Source of the DNA: an uncultured Clostridia bacterium
GTDB lineage: Bacteria; Bacillota; Clostridia; Oscillospirales; Ruminococcaceae
NCBI GenBank assembly: GCA_947627985.1
Contig: CANQYD010000022.1
Location: forward strand, 1-36,667
Length of the DNA stretch: 36,667 nt
Direction of reading: 5' to 3'
The translations under genes were made by a program, and so were the position numbers. How positions within the stretch are numbered: position 1 is the stretch's first letter; each line of letters opens with the position of its first letter. The notes under the pieces are model-generated. The model searched no databases, was not told the DNA's origin, and saw only the letters and a list, made by a program, of their open reading frames with translations. Shown piece by piece: positions 14,517 to 23,000 of the stretch.

Positions 14517-15121
14517 GATATTTTGGGGGTGGCTGATGGGATTAACGGTTAGTTTTGCTTTGAGATCAGGGGGATTTCTTTATCTATGGGAAAGACATGA
14601 AGATGAGCTTAACCTGCGTTTAATCCGCCGGGAGAAGTGGACTTTTCAGCCGGGAAACTTGCGGGGCTGAATTGGAATAAAAGTTGAAGATGCTGGAGGG
14701 CTGCATTATAAATGCTTTCTACTTGGTTTAGTGGTATGATGTAGTAAAGCAAATTCGATGGGTCAGGTGGGACAAAGTGTGTTTTACTGATGGCGATGCT
14801 ATTTTGCGACGCTTCGAGAGGAAAACTCAATGGGAGAAACCTTCGGAAAAGTGGTCTCCCCCTCAGACGCGGGGTTTTGCCCAAGAGCACAAGTAATCTC
14901 ACCTTTTTGATTGCTAAGTGCGATTGGCAAAAAACCGGCTTCTGCTGACACCACTCCGGCTTCGCCCGTATCCCCTGCTCCTCCCCGGGTCGGGTGGGTG
15001 CAGAAAGGCTGGTGCAGGGGTTGGGTGTCACTGCCAAACATTGGTAGAAGCAAGGGGTAAAAGTCAGAAATCTATCCTCTGCCTCCTAACCTCTAACTTC
15101 TGCGTAGCCGTAGGGCACGCA
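14517..15121. other. gene-free interval
   Basis: About 600 bases with no supportable gene. A minus-strand frame (14609-15037) has a start and 142 codons, but no ribosome site, no fold signature and a composition rich in Pro, Ser and Leu. The segment may be a dispersed repeat or a decayed element. Confidence 0.4.
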
Positions 15122-15207
15122 GGGCGAAGCCCGACCGCGCGCGAGCGCGGTCGCTTCCACGGCGGAGCCGTGGAAGCCGGCGCCTTCGGCGCCGGGGGCT
15201 TCGCCCC
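15122..15207 (-). repeat. four-way-junction repeat, inverted copy
   Basis: Reverse-oriented copy of the element at 6867-6952, same length. The long-arm stem GCTTCCACGGC/GCCGTGGAAGC is intact but its centre is GGA rather than GAA on this strand. It sits about 120 bases before the IS1-like element. Confidence 0.85.
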
Positions 15208-15328
15208 GAGCCTTCTGCTCCTGCCAAGGTCGGTAGGGTGCAGAAAAGCATGTGCAGTTCCCCCTCCCCCACCCACCCCCTCTCAGAAGCAGCAAGTAAA
15301 AAGCCGAAAATCTACCCTCTCCCACTGA

Positions 15329-16233
15329 GGGAGTGTACAAATCGCCCACAATATGTTATAATAAGATCGAGGTGATGAAAATGTCTAGAGTAGCAAAAAT
15401 TGACAAAAACATATATTGCCCAAGATGCGGGAAGCATGAACATCAGGTAAAACATGGCAAAAACAAGTCCGGCTCGCAGAAATATCGCTGCAACGACTGC
15501 AATATGGACTACACTCCCGAACCGCGCCCGTGGCAGTACAGTGAGGAAGTCCGCGAGCAGGCAATCAAGACATATTACTCCGGAGTGAGCGGTCGAAAGG
15601 TGGGAATTTTGAACAATTTCAACAAATCCAACGTCTATAATTGGATAAAAAAACGAAATAAATAATCAACAGCTCGTTGAAAATCCGTCAAAAATTTCTG
15701 AAATTTTAAAAAATTCAATAACAAGCCTAAACTTTTTGAACTCGACGAGCTTTACTGGTTTATCGGTAAAAAGCCTAAAACCGAGACGAAAGAAAATGTG
15801 TATTTGATGTCGATGGTTGCCCGCAAACCGCGTATTATAGCGGGTTTACAGGTCGCCGAGGATAAGTCTGCGCACAGGATTCAGGAGATAGTCGACGGCG
15901 CTCCGTATGCCGATTACTACTGTACCGACGGGTATTTCAGGTATTTAAGCGTGATTTATCCGGGCAAACACGTCTACAACTGCCATGATAAAAGCGACAC
16001 TTTTACAGTGGAAAGCGTTAATGCGGACCTGCGCGATTATATACCGCTGCTCAGGCGCAGAAGCAGGTGCTTTGCGAGGAGCATTGAAACCCTGAGAGCT
16101 GTCGTTGAAGTTTTTGTTAACGCCTATAACAAATTCGGAATTGCAAAATTGATGTATCGTGAGCACTATCCGAAAGGCGAATTTCCTTTCGGTTTGGTCG
16201 ATTTCCTTTAATGTGGGCGGGTTGGACACACCC
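15329..16233 (+). mobile_element. IS1-like insertion sequence, decayed
   Basis: About 905 bp. The left end GGGAGTGTACAAATCGCCCA and the right end, read inward as GGGTGTGTCCAACCCGCCCA, are imperfect terminal inverted repeats of about 22 bp. Between them lies an IS1-family transposase broken into frames. The 9 bases flanking each end (TCCCACTGA and GGCAGAAAT) do not match, so no target duplication is left. Size and organisation fit the IS1 family. Confidence 0.7.
15381..16211 (+). pseudogene. IS1-family transposase, interrupted
   Basis: First part, 15381-15665 (94 aa, GAGGTG site 6 bases before the ATG): a zinc-ribbon CPRCG...CNDCN and helix-turn-helix ending in SNVYNWIKKRNK, like InsA. Last part, open 15702-16211: a DDE nuclease with ELDELYWF, CTDGYFRY and TVESVNADLRDY, carrying Asp, Asp and Glu. 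Both parts are in the same frame, separated by stops at 15663, 15678 and 15699. The bases between read sensibly in another frame (NEINNQQLVENPSKISEILK). One frame change is therefore needed at the A7 run near 15647-15653 and a compensating one at the A6 run near 15708-15713. Either two indels or a double frameshift explains this. A GTG-started ORF at 15798 is only part of the second half. Confidence 0.7.
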
Positions 16234-16288
16234 GGCAGAAATTAGAGGGATAGAAGTTAGAAATGATATATAATACTTGATTTTGGTT

Positions 16289-16400
16289 GGGAGTGTCCAT
16301 TTCGACCACATTTAAATTAAATGTGGAAAATGGAAAGCGTTTAGTAACGGCGAATCACCAAGAAAAAAATTATTATAATGTGGTCGTTTGGGACACTCCC
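16289..16400. mobile_element. 112-bp MITE with IS1-like ends
   Basis: Ends GGGAGTGTCCATTTCGACCA and, read inward from the right, GGGAGTGTCCCAAACGACCA. These are terminal inverted repeats related to those of the IS1-like element at 15329. There is no coding capacity. It is flanked by an exact 9-bp direct repeat, ATTTTGGTT, at 16280-16288 and 16401-16409, the target duplication expected for IS1-type transposition. It lies just upstream of the Lrp-operon promoter. Confidence 0.88.
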
Positions 16401-16416
16401 ATTTTGGTTTGATTTA

Positions 16417-16445
16417 TTGACTTATTCCTAAATTAGTGCTATACT
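16417..16445 (+). promoter_or_regulatory. promoter of the Lrp-aminotransferase-ispE operon
   Basis: TTGACT (16417-16422), 17-base spacer, TATACT (16440-16445). The MITE's right target duplication ends 7 bases before the -35 box. Confidence 0.8.
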
Positions 16446-16480
16446 GTATAAGTTCAATTTTATTCTGAGGAGCTGCTGAT

Positions 16481-16954
16481 ATGGACAAGCTTATAAAAAT
16501 CCTTAAAACTAACGCGAGGCTTTCGGATCAAGAGATCGCCGTCATGCTCGGTACCGATGAAAAAGACGTCAGGGAGCAGATAAAATCCCTTGAGAAAAAA
16601 GGCATAATCAAGGGCTACACCACCGTCTTTGACGAGGATTTCGTCTCTAAAGATTACGTCAGGGCGATCATCGAGCTCAAGGTCACCCCCAAGGCTCAGG
16701 TAGGCTATGACGAGATTGCAAGAGAGATATCCCAGTACGGCGAGGTCGAGAGCGTATATCTTGTCTCCGGAGGATATGATCTGTCGGTCATGCTTAGGTG
16801 CCACAGCTTAAAAGAGGTCTCGGATTACGTCGCCCAGCGCCTTGCGACGATCGACGGCGTGGTATCGACGACCACCCACTTCTTCCTCCAGAAGTACAAG
16901 GAAAGCGGCATCATGCTCATCGACGAGGACGCCGACGAAAGGGTCTTGCAGTGA
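16481..16954 (+). CDS. Lrp/AsnC-family transcriptional regulator
   Basis: 157 residues. The N-terminal winged helix-turn-helix (about 1-60) reads MDKLIKILKTNARLSDQEIA, with SLEKKGIIKGYTTVFDEDF as the wing. The C-terminal RAM/effector-binding domain (about 65-145) includes VYLVSGGYDLSVMLRCHSL, typical for amino-acid sensing and oligomerisation. A GAGGAGC site lies 8 bases before the ATG. Its stop overlaps the aminotransferase start (TGATG), so the two are coupled. Lrp/AsnC members next to aminotransferases usually control amino-acid metabolism and their own operon; the effector here is unknown. Confidence 0.92.
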   Translation: MDKLIKILKTNARLSDQEIAVMLGTDEKDVREQIKSLEKKGIIKGYTTVFDEDFVSKDYVRAIIELKVTPKAQVGYDEIAREISQYGEVESVYLVSGGYDLSVMLRCHSLKEVSDYVAQRLATIDGVVSTTTHFFLQKYKESGIMLIDEDADERVLQ

Positions 16955-18120
16955 TGGATTATTCAAAGATCATCAGCAAAAAAGCGGAGGCTCTGAAGCC
17001 TTCGGGTATAAGAAAATATTTCGATATCGCGGCGAAGATGGATAACGTCATCTCCTTGGGCGTGGGCGAGCCGGATTTCAGAACGCCTTGGGCAGTCCGC
17101 AGAGAGGCTATCAGGACGCTTGAGCGCGGAAAGACGGTCTACACCGCAAACGCCGGGCTTATTAAGCTTCGCGAGGAGATATCGGGATATACATATTCAA
17201 AGACCGGGGTGAAATACGATCCCGACGGCGAGATCATCGTGACGGTCGGCGGTTCGGAGGCAATAGACCTGACGGTTCGGGCGATAGTAGAGCCGGGTGA
17301 TGAAGTCATCATCGTCGAGCCGAGCTTTGTCTGCTACAGACCCATTGTCGAGCTGACGGGCGGGGTGCCGATCATCATCGAGACCAAAGAGGAGGACAGC
17401 TTCAAGCTCAGAGCCGCGGATTTGCGGGATAAGATCACCCCAAAAACCAAGCTTCTTATCCTCCCCTACCCCAACAACCCGACGGGCGCGGTCATGACAA
17501 AAGAGGACCTTGAACCCATCGCCGAGGTCTTAAAAGACACAAATGTCATGATCCTGACCGACGAGATTTACTCGGAGCTGACTTACGATCACACGCACTT
17601 TTCGGTGATCTCCCTGCCCGGGATGTCTGAGCGCTGCATCTATGTAAACGGCTTTTCAAAGGCGTTTGCGATGACGGGTTGGCGGCTCGGGTATATGTGC
17701 GGTCCGCGGGAGATTTTAAAGCAGGCGTTGAAAATCCACCAGTTCGGGATAATGTCCTCCCCGACGGTGTCGCAGTATGCCGCTATCGAGGCGCTCAGAG
17801 GCTGCGCCGAGGACGTCGAAAACATGCGAGCCGAGTACGATATGCGCAGGCGGTATCTCGTCAGCGAATTCAACCGCTTGGGGCTAAGGTGCTTCATGCC
17901 GCAGGGGGCTTTCTATGTCTTCCCATGCATTAAATCCACCGGGCTTACGAGCGATGAATTCTGCGAGAAGCTTCTCTATTCCAAAAAGGTCGCGGTCGTG
18001 CCGGGTACGGCTTTCGGAGAGTGCGGAGAGGGGTACCTGCGGATATCCTACGCATATTCAAGAAAGCACCTTGAAACGGCGATGGAGCTGATCGGGGAAT
18101 TTCTGGAGGAGCTCAGATGA
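16954..18120 (+). CDS. class I/II aminotransferase (aspartate-aminotransferase-like)
   Basis: 388 residues from the ATG in the TGATG overlap with the Lrp gene. An earlier in-frame start at 16798 would lie inside that gene and is rejected. PLP-dependent fold type I: substrate-binding region SLGVGEPDFRTP (about 34-45), PYPNNPTGA (171-179), DEIYSEL (203-209) with the ring-binding Asp and Tyr, and NGFSKAFAMTGWRLGY with Schiff-base Lys236. This belongs to the Ib subgroup, which acts on aspartate, aromatic or other amino acids. Given tyrA and the aromatic operon elsewhere in the window it could complete tyrosine or phenylalanine, but specificity cannot be read from sequence. It overlaps ispE by 4 bases. 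Confidence 0.92.
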   Translation: MDYSKIISKKAEALKPSGIRKYFDIAAKMDNVISLGVGEPDFRTPWAVRREAIRTLERGKTVYTANAGLIKLREEISGYTYSKTGVKYDPDGEIIVTVGGSEAIDLTVRAIVEPGDEVIIVEPSFVCYRPIVELTGGVPIIIETKEEDSFKLRAADLRDKITPKTKLLILPYPNNPTGAVMTKEDLEPIAEVLKDTNVMILTDEIYSELTYDHTHFSVISLPGMSERCIYVNGFSKAFAMTGWRLGYMCGPREILKQALKIHQFGIMSSPTVSQYAAIEALRGCAEDVENMRAEYDMRRRYLVSEFNRLGLRCFMPQGAFYVFPCIKSTGLTSDEFCEKLLYSKKVAVVPGTAFGECGEGYLRISYAYSRKHLETAMELIGEFLEELR

Positions 18121-18947
18121 TCGTCGAGAGAGCATATGCAAAAATAAATCTCACTCTCGACGTCGTGGGAGTTCGGGAGGACGGGTATCACCTTTTAAGC
18201 AGCGTGATGCAGAGCGTGTCCCTCCACGATAAGATTTCGGTCGAGGAAAATGACGGGATCGTCCTGACCTGCCAAAGCCCCGGGATTCCGCTTGATTCCA
18301 AAAATACCTGCTATCGTGCGGCTCAGGCGTTTTTTGAGGAGACCGGAATAAACGGGGGTGCCGTGATTCATATCGAGAAGCATATACCCTCTCAGGCGGG
18401 TATAGGCGGGGGTTCGTCTGACAGCGCCGCAGTCCTGAGGGCGCTCAATAAAATATATCAGACAAGACTCAATTTCAAGGTTCTTGAGAAGATAGGCGCC
18501 AAGGTCGGAGCGGACGTAGCTTTTTGCGTAAAAGGCGGGACGGCGCTCTGTGAAGGCGTCGGAGAGAGGATCAAGCCGATCAGGGGCTTTCAAAGATATG
18601 AAGTCGTGCTCGTGAAGCCGCCTTTCGGGATTTCCACGCCGAAGGCTTATAAAACGCTCGATACGATGGGGATAAAAAGCGGAAGCGCGACCGAGAAATT
18701 TCTTGAAGCTCTTAAAAACGGTGAGGACCCCTGCCCGTATATCTCAAACGATTTCGAGGCGACGGTGAAAAAGCCGTGGCTTTCGGATCTTAAAAATAAA
18801 CTGCTCGAACGAGGCGCGAAGGTCGCATGCATGAGCGGGAGCGGGAGCTGCGTTTTCGGGCTGTTTGAAAATCCCGAGACCGCCTTGGCAGCGGCTTCGG
18901 AGTTCAGAAAAGAGTACCGCTTTACATCGCTATGTCACACTATTTAA
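18117..18947 (+). CDS. ispE: 4-diphosphocytidyl-2-C-methyl-D-erythritol kinase
   Basis: 276 residues, GHMP-kinase superfamily. The N-terminal RAYAKINLTLDVVGVREDGY signature carries the catalytic Lys of IspE. The glycine-rich ATP loop PSQAGIGGGSSDSAA is at 91-105, and the third GHMP motif CMSGSGSCVFGLF is near the C-terminus. It phosphorylates CDP-methylerythritol, the step between the two activities of ispDF at 10923-12047. It starts in a 4-base ATGA overlap with the aminotransferase gene and overlaps the next gene by 16 bases, so it is expressed from the Lrp-led operon. Confidence 0.96.
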   Translation: MIVERAYAKINLTLDVVGVREDGYHLLSSVMQSVSLHDKISVEENDGIVLTCQSPGIPLDSKNTCYRAAQAFFEETGINGGAVIHIEKHIPSQAGIGGGSSDSAAVLRALNKIYQTRLNFKVLEKIGAKVGADVAFCVKGGTALCEGVGERIKPIRGFQRYEVVLVKPPFGISTPKAYKTLDTMGIKSGSATEKFLEALKNGEDPCPYISNDFEATVKKPWLSDLKNKLLERGAKVACMSGSGSCVFGLFENPETALAAASEFRKEYRFTSLCHTI

Positions 18948-19819
18948 ACTGCAAACTCTGCCCGCGCGAGTGCGGGGTGAACAGGTCCGAAAGCCCGGGA
19001 TTCTGCGGTCAGAGCGACAAAATAAAAATCGCCCGCGTTGGGCTTCACATGTGGGAGGAGCCGCCTGTTTCCGGGGAAAAAGGGTCGGGAACCGTCTTTT
19101 TCTCGGGGTGCCAGATGAGGTGCGTTTTTTGCCAGAATTATGAAATTTCCCAGCTCGGGAAGGGGTACATAATCACCGAAAATCAGCTTGCCGACGGGTT
19201 TTTAAAGCTTCGGGATATGGGCGCCGAGAACATCAATCTCGTCTCCCCTACCCCGTTTTTGCCGTCGGTATTGCGGGCGCTCGACATCTGCCGGCACAGG
19301 CTGAATATCCCGATAATCATGAACAGCGGGGGTTATGAAAAGCCGGAGACGGTTAATATGCTTAAAGGATATATAGATGTATATCTGCCGGATTTTAAGT
19401 ATTTTTCACCCGAGCGGGCTTTAAAATATTCGGGCGCCAAAGATTATCCCGAAATCGCGCAAAATGCGATAAAAGCGATGTTTGAGCAGGTCGGAAAGCC
19501 GGTTTTTGATGAGCGCGGAATGATTAAAAAGGGCATGATCGTGCGGCATCTGATACTTCCCGGGGGAAGACATGATTCGGTTAATGTCATTAAAAAACTT
19601 CGGGAGATGTTCGAGCCCCGGGACATTCTGCTGAGTCTGATGAGGCAGTACACGCCGATGTATCGGGCAAAGGAGTTTAAGGAGATCGACCGCCGGGTGT
19701 CGACGTTTGAGTATAACTCGGTGCTTAAGGAGGCTGTGAGCGCCGGTTTTGAGGGGTTTACGCAGGATGATGGCGCGGTCGGGGAGGAGTATGTGCCGGA
19801 ATTCCGGGACAGGGAATAA
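18932..19819 (+). CDS. radical SAM protein, PflA-like (PflX/COG1313 type)
   Basis: 295 residues. The radical-SAM cluster motif is SGCQMRCVFCQN, with Cys60, Cys64 and Cys67 (CxxxCxxC) binding the 4Fe-4S cluster that cleaves SAM. A further N-terminal set, Cys7, Cys10, Cys14 and Cys25 (CKLCPRECG...GFCG), suggests a second metal site, as in this PflA-related family. Later VSPTPFLPS and IIMNSGGYEKPE match the substrate-barrel strands. These proteins are often annotated as glycyl-radical-enzyme activators, but no glycyl-radical enzyme is nearby and the true target is unknown. The start overlaps ispE; no strong ribosome site was seen, so coupling is likely. A terminator follows. Confidence 0.88.
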   Translation: MSHYLNCKLCPRECGVNRSESPGFCGQSDKIKIARVGLHMWEEPPVSGEKGSGTVFFSGCQMRCVFCQNYEISQLGKGYIITENQLADGFLKLRDMGAENINLVSPTPFLPSVLRALDICRHRLNIPIIMNSGGYEKPETVNMLKGYIDVYLPDFKYFSPERALKYSGAKDYPEIAQNAIKAMFEQVGKPVFDERGMIKKGMIVRHLILPGGRHDSVNVIKKLREMFEPRDILLSLMRQYTPMYRAKEFKEIDRRVSTFEYNSVLKEAVSAGFEGFTQDDGAVGEEYVPEFRDRE

Positions 19820-19824
19820 AGATA

Positions 19825-19850
19825 AAAAGCAGACCGAAAAGTCTGCTTTT
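19825..19850. terminator. bidirectional terminator
   Basis: AAAAGCAGAC (19825-19834) and GTCTGCTTTT (19841-19850), flanked by A and T runs on both sides. It ends the plus-strand Lrp operon and the minus-strand carAB operon, which converge here. Confidence 0.9.
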
Positions 19851-19871
19851 TCCTTTTAAATTATTCCGCTC

Positions 19872-20063
19872 TCATTTTTTCATAACCATCAGCACGACGC
19901 CGAGACCGATAAGCAATATCCCGGCGGCGATGATTATCATCCAGAGCGTGTACATGAACGCGGGACCCGTGACGGTCGGCGAGGACATTCCGAGCGCAAA
20001 CAGCCCGAAGGCGAGCGCAAGGAGAAATATCCCGAAAATCAGGGAAATAACGGACTTTTTCAT
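19872..20063 (-). CDS. small two-helix membrane protein
   Basis: 63 residues from ATG 20063, chosen because GAGGAG lies 7 bases upstream; a longer version would need a TTG at 20078. Two hydrophobic segments (about residues 5-23 and 33-60) are separated by a short polar loop, and the protein ends MVMKK. I recognise no family. It is the last gene of the carA-carB/dapF operon, 11 bases after the dapF stop. Confidence 0.7.
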   Translation of the reverse strand: MKKSVISLIFGIFLLALAFGLFALGMSSPTVTGPAFMYTLWMIIIAAGILLIGLGVVLMVMKK

Positions 20064-20074
20064 ACTTTTACTCC

Positions 20075-23000
20075 TCAATATTCAAACGTGCCGTCGAAGA
20101 CCTTTACGGCGCTGCCCGTGAGCGTGACCTGCTCGTCGGTATAGCTGACCGTCAGATCGCCGCCCTTGAGCTTGACGGTGACGTCGGCGCCCTTGTCGCA
20201 GAAGCCGTTTTCACATGCCGCGATGACCGCCGCGCAGGCTCCCGTGCCGCATGCAAGGGTCTCGCCGTTTCCACGCTCCCAGACCCGCATTCTGAGGGTG
20301 TGGCGGTTTACGACGCGGACAAATTCGGTGTTGATCCTCTCCGGGAACATCTTGTGGTATTCAAACTTCGGACCCAATTTTTCAAGATCGAGGCGGTCGA
20401 TATCGTCCATAAATACCACACAATGCGGATTTCCCACGCCTACGCAGGTCGCGTTGTACTTCCTGCCGTCGACCGTGATGGGATAGTCTATCATCTTCTC
20501 GGTATCCGAAACCGCGGGAAGCTCGGAAGCTTTAAGTTCAGCCTTGCCCATCGATACCGAAACGGAGCTGACAAGCCCGTCGCGGATAAACAGCCGCAGT
20601 TCATGCACGCCGCTTGCGGTCTCGATCGTGATGTCCTCGCGGTCTATAAAGCCGTTGTCATAGAGATATTTTGCGACGCAGCGGATATTGTTGCCTGCCA
20701 TTCTTCCCTCCGAGCCGTCGCGGTTGAAGGTCCGCATTTTGGCGTCTGCGATGTCTGATTTTTCCATCAGGACGATGCCTGAGCCGCCTATCCCGTAGTG
20801 CTCCGGGCAAAGGGATACGCAGAGGGACTCGGGACAGGAGATGGAGCCGTCGAAGTTGGGTATGAATATATAGTCGTTGCCGGCGGACTGCATCTTCGTG
20901 AAGCTAATCTTGCGGCGGCTTGTCCTCATGCTGTTGATATCGACAAGCTCGGTGTTTAAGCAGTTGAAGCGCGAGGCGATGATGTCCGCAAGAGCGTTTG
21001 CGGTGTCAAGCGATGTTAAACACGGGATCGAAAGCTGCATGGCGCGGCGGTGAAGTGCGATATAATCCCCCACCGAACGGTCTCTGACGGCTCCCGTGTA
21101 GATGAAATATCCTATCTTCCCGCTCTCCAAAAGCTCGCGAAGCTCGTCCGACTCGGAAGCGTCGCGAACCGAATGCACGGGAATGCCCAGCTGCGCTATA
21201 TCCTTTGCGGTGCCTTCTGTCGCATAGAGCTCTACGCCCATGTCGTAAAAACGCTTTGCAAGGGAGATGGTGTCGTTATAGTCGCTCTCCTCGACGCTGA
21301 TCAGAATTCCCTTTTCGCGGGTATATGCGGGATCGATCCTGAATCCTGCCGCCGTAAGACCCTTAAAGAGCGCCTCGGGCATGGTCTTGCCGATACCCAG
21401 AACCTCTCCCGTGGATTTCATCTCGGGACCGAGCATCGAGTTTGCGTCGGAAAGCTTCTCAAAGCTGAATACAGGGACCTTTACCGCATAATACGGGGGC
21501 GCTTTGTGAAGCCCGGTGCCGAAGCCCAAATCCTTAAGTTTAGCCCCGAGCATGACTTTTGAGGCGAGATCGACCATCGGAACATTCGTGACTTTTGAAA
21601 TATACGGGACCGTCCTTGAAGCCCTCGGGTTGACCTCGATGACGTAGAGCTCGTTGTCATAGATCAGGTACTGAATATTCACAAGACCCTTCGTGCCGAG
21701 CCCCAAAGCGAGCTTTTCGGAGCAGTCGCAGATGATCTTTAAGAATTTATCGCTTAAATTATACGGAGGATAGACGGCTATAGAGTCGCCCGAGTGGATT
21801 CCGGCACGTTCGATATGCTCCATAATTCCGGGAATAAGTACGTCTTCCCCGTCTGAGATGACGTCGACCTCAAGCTCTGTGCCGGGCATGTATTTATCCA
21901 CCAAAACGGGATTTTCAATGCCCTGCGAAAGTATCGCCTTCATGTACTTTGAAGTGTGAGCGGGGGTGCGGGAGATGGTCATATTCTGACCGCCGATGAC
22001 GTATGAAGGACGTAAAAGTACGGGATAGCCGAGGGTGTTTGCGGCTTCCAGAGCCTCTTCCTCGGTGAGAACTCCCATGCCCCGCGGTCTTTTGATGTGA
22101 AGGGACTCAAGAAGTCCGTCGAAGCGGGCTCTGTCCTCGGCAACGTCGATGCTCTCTGCTGAGGTGCCGAGGATTTTTATGCCGTTTTCATCGAGGAATT
22201 TCGTGAGCTTGATGGCTGTCTGCCCGCCGAACGCTACGACGACCCCGACCGGCTTTTCCACCTTGATGATGTTCATGACGTCCTCCGGGCAAAGCGGCTC
22301 GAAGTAGAGGCGGTCGGCTGTGTCATAGTCGGTGGAGACGGTCTCGGGGTTGTTGTTGACGATGACGACGTCGTAGCCCATCTCCCGAAGCGTCCATACG
22401 CAGTGGACCGAGCTGTAGTCAAACTCAATCCCCTGCCCTATCCTTATCGGTCCCGAGCCTAAGACCATGACTACCGGCTTGCCGGAGCGCGCAAAGGTCC
22501 TTGCCTCGCAGGTTTTTTCGACGCAGGAATAGAAGTAGGGCGTTACCGCGTCAAATTCGGCGCCGCAGGTATCGACCATTTTATAGCTGAATTCAGTGCC
22601 GGGGAGATTGCCTTCGCCCGAGAGACGCTTTATCGCCTCATCGGTGTAGCCGAGCTTCTTGGCTTTTTCATAATCCCCCGGCTTCAAGCCGTTTTCGATG
22701 GATTTTTCAAACTCCGCAAGTCCCTTGAATTTCTCAAGGAACCACTCGTCGATCATCGTGATCTTATGTATCTCATCGACCGTTATCCCCTGCTTCAGAG
22801 CCTCGAAGACTGTAAATATTCTGCGGTCGTTCTGATCGTGAAGGCGCTCAAGTACCGGCTTATCGGATAGCGGGTGAGCGTTTAAGGTGTCGAGGGATAT
22901 CTCGGCTCCCCTTATCGCTTTGAGCATAGCCATCTCGAAGTTGGGCGCGATGGACATGACCTCGCCCGTCGCCTTCATCTGAGTGCCGAGGGTTCGGGTG

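Noticed and set aside
14609-15037. 142-codon minus-strand ORF
   Set aside because: No ribosome site or domain; it runs across low-complexity and possible repeat sequence. Kept only as a note on a gene-free interval.
15329-16400. A single 1072-bp IS ending at 16400
   Set aside because: A better right end (GGGTGTGTCCAACCCGCCCA read inward) lies at 16233, and 16289-16400 is a separate element with its own two ends and 9-bp duplication.
16798-16953. N-terminal extension of the aminotransferase
   Set aside because: It would lie wholly within the Lrp/AsnC coding sequence and is Arg-rich without family similarity; the TGATG start at 16954 gives a normal aminotransferase N-terminus.
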